Assembly: GCA_963556695.1 (NCBI GenBank)
Contig: CAUWAG010000007.1
Span: 4,526,001 to 4,590,000 of the forward strand
DNA length: 64,000 nt
From: Anthostomella pinea
Lineage: Eukaryota; Ascomycota; Sordariomycetes; Xylariales; Xylariaceae
Reading direction: 5' to 3'
Below the pieces are notes generated by a model, which searched no databases, was not told the origin of the DNA, and saw only the letters and a list, made by a program, of their open reading frames with translations. Both the position numbers and the translations under genes were made by a program. Shown in pieces: positions 58,215 through 64,000 of this stretch. Each line of letters begins with the position of its first letter. The stretch's first letter is position 1.

Positions 58215-61200
58215 CTACTTGGTGAGAATCCGAACCATCTCCATCACCACCTCCCTCGTCTCCTCCTCAAGCTGCTCCTCGGGTGGGCTGAGAACCTTGT
58301 GGAAGATAGGCAATAGCTTGGGCGTAAGCTCCTGCACGGTAGGGTTGGAAATAACATCTGCAGATAGCATGGCAGTCAGTACGGGAATCTGAGAAGTTTT
58401 CTCCTGGGTTGCAAAGAGAAGGGACAGCATGTCAAGTCAGACTTACAGAGCTCATGCAAGCACTGATATACCGGCTTGTTCTCTTCGTAATCCTCCCGGA
58501 GAGGAAGCAGGTCGACCAGAGCGGGTAATACGTCGGCAATGGGAACATGATCTGGGTGTGCCAGAATCATACGACACAAGCAACCCGCAGCATTGTCCTG
58601 TAGGCGAGCGTCCTTGATCTGCAATAGAGGTTCCAACTTGCCCATTATCTGCGGATAACTGGAAAGGTATGCTTTGGCGTCTTCTGAGTGGAACACGAGC
58701 TGCCCGGTGGCGTACGCCGCATTGGACTTGGTCTCCTTGTCCTCATCCGAAAGGCGGTGCAGCAACGTCCGTAGCAGATTCGAGGTGTATGGCGTGACGG
58801 CGCTGCCCATGTAGGCGACACATTCAGCTACCACGCCGACGGCGGTTGACCGTTCGATGGCTTCGTTGGAGCTGACGAACTTCATCACCGGCTTCTCGAA
58901 GACTTTCCAGACCTCGGCGAACTGGGGTCCCAACGCGCAGGCGAGCCCAATCATGACGTCCAGTGCCGTATCGATGATGAGCCAATCCCACTCGGAGCTT
59001 CCCTGAGAAGGGTCTTGATCCTCATCCTCGTCGCCCATGTCTAGCTGGCACGTGTGGGACCGAGTGACAATCGTACCTATTACCGTGATGATCTGCTCCA
59101 TCATGCCCTGCTGGCCCAGTATCGCCGGACCGCAAGCTTTGAGGGTGAAAGCAACGCTGCGGTTTATCTCCGTGACCACATCCCTAGGCGACTCGTCAGC
59201 ATTTGACACACCATAAGTCTGCGGGTTTCATTGGGAAACAGGGGTGAGCCAAGTCAGATGTGATTAGTACGAACGTGTTATCAGCAACCGCATATAGCGT
59301 CTGAGTGAGCTGGGTATAACGCAAGGTAGTCATCATTGGAGCTCGAAGGGTAGATGTTGATCTGAAAGAAAAAAGGTGGGACGAGACTTACCGGTCAGAT
59401 TCCTCTTGCCAAAGTTGCAGAGTTGCCGTGCTGACGATCTCACCAAGTTTGATGATATTGGCGACTGGTTCGAACTTCAGAGGCAGACCAGCTTCCCATT
59501 TGCGTCCTGCCTGCTGCTCCATGGCCTCCCACACACAAGCATAGGTCCGCCAAAGGGTGCCGATAGCTGTCTTCCGACATCCTTCATACGAGTGTTCCGC
59601 AAAAGGAGTGACGAGCTCGACAGCCTTTTCGATGTAAGGAGCGCTTTTCTCCTTGGAGGCGTAGATGACGTCGCCGAGGACTTCGAGGGCGATCTCCTTC
59701 TCCATAGCCTGAGCCGATACACCAACGAGGTCGTCCCAGTCATCCTCGTCGTCATCATCCATAGCATCCTCCTCGTCATCTGCTTCGCCAGCAGCTTTCA
59801 CCTTGAGTCGCTTCCCTTGTAGGACTATCTCCTCGTCGACAAGGCCCTGCTGGTCTTCAGACAGGTCCAGATCTACTTCCTCTTCTTCCAACTCAAGGCT
59901 GTCGAAGAGCCCCTTGAAGATGCCAGCAAGTGAGTCTCCAAGGTCGCCATTGTATACGGTGGCAAGCTGGCTCCACAAGATGAAAGTGGTTTCTCTCAGA
60001 CGAGGGTTGCCAAGATGAAGAGCCTTCTCACTTGACACCAACAGCGGCATGACAAAGCTGCTGAACTCCTGAGCACCAACGCCGACAGCGATACGTCCCA
60101 TGGAATCGCATGCAGCACTTCTCAAGGCTAATTCCTCGTCACCGCTCTCGGCCATGATGAAAGCGGACATGGCCGTCATGATCTGGTCCAGGTAAGGGAC
60201 GAATGCGCCCTTGATGGATGAGGCGATAGCCCCGATGGCACCTGATGCGGCAGCTTTGACAGTGGAGTCGGGATGTGACAGGAAGGTTCCAACGCGGTTT
60301 ATCATGCTATCGGCATACTTGCCCATGATTTCAGATCCCAAGCCGTCAGCCAGAGCGTCAATAACACCACAGACGGAGCGGATGACCTCGGTGTTCTTCT
60401 TGTCATTTGGGTCACTGCTTGCCGCATCCAGATTCAGCACCAAGGCGGTCATGATGGCATCGTGATGAGGGGCCATGCTGTCGGCCAAGTCCTCACCCAG
60501 CCGCATCAGACCGAGAAGAGCAGAGTAACGAACGCTTCTTTCAGGATCCTGGAGTAGACGAAGAACCATGGGCATAAGTGACGCGATTTGGGTAGAGACA
60601 AACTCGGGCGCACCCTCAGCACAGTTGCCAAGGGCCAGGATGCAAGCCCGTCTGTGACCAGGCTTATCGGAGCTCGCATACTTGGGCAACTCCTCAAGCA
60701 GAGGGACAATGACTTGCCGCGGTGGTAAATCACTCGCAAGCTGATCGATCATGGTCAGAGCAGACCTCGCAGGAGTCATGTCGTCGTCCTCATCATCGTC
60801 TTCCAGTTCAGAAAGAATTAGGAGACTCCTCTTCATGAGCTGGGAGCCCATGTCCGGAATACCCTGGATCTTCATGCGACGGTACCTCACGCACTGTGCC
60901 AAGAAGGCTAGAGCCTGCGTACGTACGTCGGCATCGGCGTCAGTGTTGGCAGCCAGGTCCAGCATGAACTGAACTAGGTCTTTGAAGTAGCGAGACACGA
61001 GGGCAGACTCGTAAGCCAAGAAGGACTGGAAGACCTCGAAAGACTGCTGTATTCTCTCATCGTCGTCATTTTGGACGGCATCCTTGAGGACGTCGACCAT
61101 GGCGGGCACGAACTCCTGAATGGTGTTCACCGACTGCTCGTCGTCGGCATTAACCATCATCAGCACTGCGCTGATGGACATCATGGTATTGACTCGGACA

Positions 61201-61816
61201 TCACGGCTCTGCGGATCTCGGAGGGTCTTTGTGAACAGCTCGAACAGCTTGGGGAGGTGATCCTCGAAGTAGGCCGGGTCGGCCTCGACGAGACTGAAGA
61301 TGATGTAGGAGCCAACCTCGCGATGGGCAACATCATCGGAGGTGGCCAAATGGATGACCGAGGGAAGCATGTCTGCCCACTCGTCGTTCTGGAAGTCGAG
61401 GGAGGCGATGGCAGCGATGACACGCGACTGGCCATGGCGACATTTCTTGTCCTGCTCCGTCACGATGGTCTGGAGCAGCTGGACGCGGACGGCGGGTTTC
61501 TGCGAGGCATCTATGTTGTCCCAGTGCTTGGGCACAAGTCGCAGGGCCTGGACCGCGGCAAGCATGCGCACAGTAGCGTCCGGGTGCGAGACGATGACAT
61601 GAAGCAGACCGAGCAGGGAGTCGGGGTGAGGGTAGAAGTTCTTGCGCAGTTCGGCGGTGGCAGCCTTGACCTTCTGGGTGTTGGCTAGCGAGAGCAAATT
61701 GGGTCAGCAACATGAACAGCCACATCAACAAGGGCCAATGTCAAAAGGAAGAACGAAGGGTCAAACTCACGAATCTGGCACGCCTGCAGCAGTTCGACCA
61801 GCTTTTGTTGGTTCAT
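58215..61816 (-). CDS. Importin beta / karyopherin Kap123-like (importin-4)
   Basis: Exons 61816-61771, 61684-59392, 59183-58447 and 58357-58215 encode 1072 residues, near the usual Kap123 length (about 1110). The start MNQQKLVELLQACQIPNTQ and the following VKAATAELRKNFYPHP match the first HEAT repeat of this class. The rest is HEAT repeats throughout (for example SVRYSALLGLMRLGEDL and STVKAAASGAIGAIASS), with two acidic loops (LELEEEEVDLDLSED; DDEEDAMDDDDEDDWDD) typical of import karyopherins. Kap123 carries ribosomal proteins and histones H3/H4 into the nucleus with RanGTP release. The last intron (58358-58446) was placed by phase; the short final exon ends with VVMEMVRILTK. Confidence 0.9.
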
Positions 61817-62853
61817 GTTGGACAGCCCTGTGTCTGAGACGACACAAACGGAAACGGAATGGGTGGACGCCTCGGACTCCTAAAAGCGCTGGACGACTGT
61901 GATTGTCTCTGGTAGGAGGGGAGGAGGGAGGGGAAGGGCCGAGATAGAAGAAAGGCAGGACGAGAAGGATTGATGCTTCTATTCTTTCCCCTTCCGCGAT
62001 GGAAAGCTGCCCGTACACACGCGCAAATGGGAAGAGGAAGGGGAAGAAAGAAGATACGATTAAGAACCTAAGTTCGAATCATGGGAAGAAAGGAAGAAAG
62101 ACAGAAAGGCAGAAAGGCAGCCCAGGCTGCGTCGGCGTGCGAATTGGACGTGGGTGGAAAAAAGTGAAAATCGACGGGCACAGGTCAGTCGTGGTTCGTC
62201 GTGGTGGGGCTGAAGAAAATAATTTTCCAGTGACCCAACCCGCCGATAAGATAAGGCCAGGCCGCTGGCTCGGCAGCTCGGTGTTTAGAGATGGGAGGTC
62301 AGCTGCCATAGCCTTAACCAGCTGTCTGCCAGCCCATCAGCACCCTTGATTATGTCTTACCTACCTTACCTACCTTACCTAGGTTAAGGACTCACTTGTC
62401 ATGGGGAAATCCAACAGCAGCAATACTCCCGGGCTGAGGGCTGATGATTGGAACGACCAAGCTTCCATCTTATGAAGAGGTGCAAGCATGCGGATGAGAA
62501 TTAAACATCACAACATTACTTTATGCGAGGTGCCTACTCTATAAGTACCTCGAGTGTAGTTAGGAGGCCGGCATATACATCATCCGGACCAGATTACATG
62601 TATTCAATCCATAACCATCCTCACCAACGTTGAATGATCGGAATCGTTTTGTCTTTCGCTCGACCAATTATAAACCCCCTGTCGACCCAAGCACATGAAG
62701 TTTAGGGATCATTTGCCAAGACTCAGGGGTGACGATTGGCTCTTCAGTCAACTGCGTACTTCCCGACCTCCCCGCAAATATACCTACAGAAAGGGGTGAC
62801 GACAGCACCACCCGACTTTTGCTGCTCCAAGGTCGACACAATTCACAACCTCA
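61817..62853. other. Divergent intergenic region between the Kap123-like and Zn2Cys6 genes
   Basis: No gene. Purine-rich leader sequence (AAGGAAGAAAG) lies at about 62030-62110, and a TACCT-rich run (TTACCTACCTTACCTACC...) at about 62351-62386. Both flanking genes start outward. Confidence 0.5.
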
Positions 62854-64000
62854 ATGAAGAGGAACACAGGCTCCGACCGCGCCGCACGTCAGCAACGCCT
62901 GCCGGTCAACCAGAGAAGGCACAAGGTAGCGCCAGAGCACCGTAAGCGCGTGTCGGCCGCGTATGAGTCCTGCCTGCTGCTGCTATAGGAGTTGTGGCCG
63001 GTGTGCTGACGAGTCCGCTTTGTCACAGGTGCAACAGCTGCAATGTCAAGCGTATCAAGTGTTCCGGCGAGCGTCCGTGCCAGCAGTGCCGGGCCGCATC
63101 CCGCGAGTGCCAATATCCGGCTGCCGTCGAGAAAGTCACCGTGCCGCGATGCGTAAGTCAGGCCACGCCCGCTTATAACTGATCTCATTGACTCTCGAGA
63201 CCGCAGGACTTGGACGAGCTTCGGATCCGATGCGAGAGGCTTGAGCAGTGTCTAGAGCGGTTGCTCCCTGATGCAGCTGATCGGACCAAAGTCCTAGCTG
63301 GCGCGGCATCGTTGGGCACCACACCCGATACCGATGCCGAGAGCGCACCGGATGGTGCACAAGCTCGAGACCAGGACGAGGAGTCGACACCGAACGAAGG
63401 TCGTTTACTCAGTGACCCGGATGGAACGTAAGTCGACATTCATAATGGCATGTAGTATGCGCCCAGAGGTTATACAGTGGTAGTAGTTGTGTGTCTGGGA
63501 TAAGTACCGCGGTGGCCGTAACCACTCCTCCCGGATTAATCACATCGATCCCGTGAGGGTGTGACAGGTCGAGTTGGCCTGTCTCCTGTCAGGCATCTTC
63601 ATGATGTGTTGATGCCAACGAAAACCCTCAGGCCCAAGACGTCTGCGAGATGTAGAGTCTGGGTTCACTCTATATCTTAAGCATTGCTGCTCTCTCTGAA
63701 TGGTTGATCGCTAACGTGAGAAGCCAGTGTGCGATATCTAGGATCAACATCTGGTGCAACGTTCTTAGATCGGATCAAGGAATTCGTTGTGACTATATAC
63801 CCGCTTGCCTGGCCTCGCTTAGGGAACACCGAGGAGTCGACATTCCTTGGGTCTCTAGGCCGTTACCAGACCCACGACTCACGCCCGTTAACCACGCAGC
63901 TTGATAGCGATCCTATGTGGCTCCCAGCAAAGGCCGAGATGGCTGATACGATGGCCCAGCTTCGATATTTCGTTCAGGATGGCAACGGAGAGTTCGACTC
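62854..64000 (+). CDS. Zn2Cys6 fungal transcription factor, truncated by the window end
   Basis: Exons 62854-62960, 63029-63152, 63207-63427 and 63728-64000 (continuing beyond the window); phases agree throughout. The binuclear zinc cluster is canonical: C37-x2-C40-x6-C47-x5-C53-x2-C56-x6-C63, just after a basic segment NQRRHKVAPEHRKRV. A coiled-coil-like dimerisation segment follows (DELRIRCERLEQCLERLLPD). The last visible exon begins the middle homology region (VRYLGSTSGATFLDRIKEFV). The basic residues before the first Cys are unusually many, as in some regulators with an N-terminal extension. The third intron is 300 bases, long for this genome. Target genes cannot be told; no metabolic cluster is adjacent on this side. 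Confidence 0.88.

Overview
The window is nuclear DNA of a filamentous ascomycete, most likely a Sordariomycete. The evidence is short GT-AG introns (about 55-300 bp) with CTAAC/CTAAT branch sites, fungal-specific families (Zn2Cys6 regulator, PIR cell-wall protein, Dal5-type permease, Kap123), long intergenic spaces, and a Fot1/pogo-type transposon that looks damaged by repeat-induced point mutation (RIP). I rebuilt exon structures by hand; reading phase was checked across every junction given.

Layout. 1-5 kb: CDC4-like F-box/WD40 protein. 6-6.6 kb: relic of a BBE-like FAD oxidoreductase. 7.5-10 kb: short RecQ helicase. 10.5-11.2 kb: small secreted cysteine protein with a stranded tail. 11.3-12.4 kb: uncharacterised membrane protein split by a one-base frameshift. 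13.5-14.1 kb: RING/transmembrane protein whose 5' side is abutted by a complete but dead 2.2 kb Fot1/pogo element (14104-16330). 17.2-27.5 kb: accessory-looking block of a glutathione transferase, an anion:cation symporter, an M19 dipeptidase, a short-chain dehydrogenase and a sugar transporter. 27.9-31.1 kb: dynamin-family GTPase. 32.4-35.7 kb: PAP2 lipid phosphatase divergent from a WW/FF splicing factor. 35.9-36.8 kb: dienelactone hydrolase. 37.4-39 kb: basic hypothetical protein. 40-41.6 kb: bestrophin. 43.3-45.2 kb: hypothetical membrane protein. 45.2-50.3 kb: gene desert. 50.3-51.2 kb: WBP4-like splicing protein. 52.2-53.4 kb: PIR/GPI wall protein. 53.4-58.2 kb: second gene desert. 58.2-61.8 kb: Kap123 importin. 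62.9 kb to the end: Zn2Cys6 transcription factor cut off by the window edge.

Most of the window is housekeeping. The 17-27 kb block is the best candidate for a co-working set: conjugation by the GST, hydrolysis of amide or peptide bonds by the dipeptidase, reduction or oxidation by the SDR, and two uptake systems, with the symporter and dipeptidase sharing a divergent promoter. That functional link is inference. Three genes each need one base added or removed to restore a continuous reading frame; these may be assembly indels or true gene decay.
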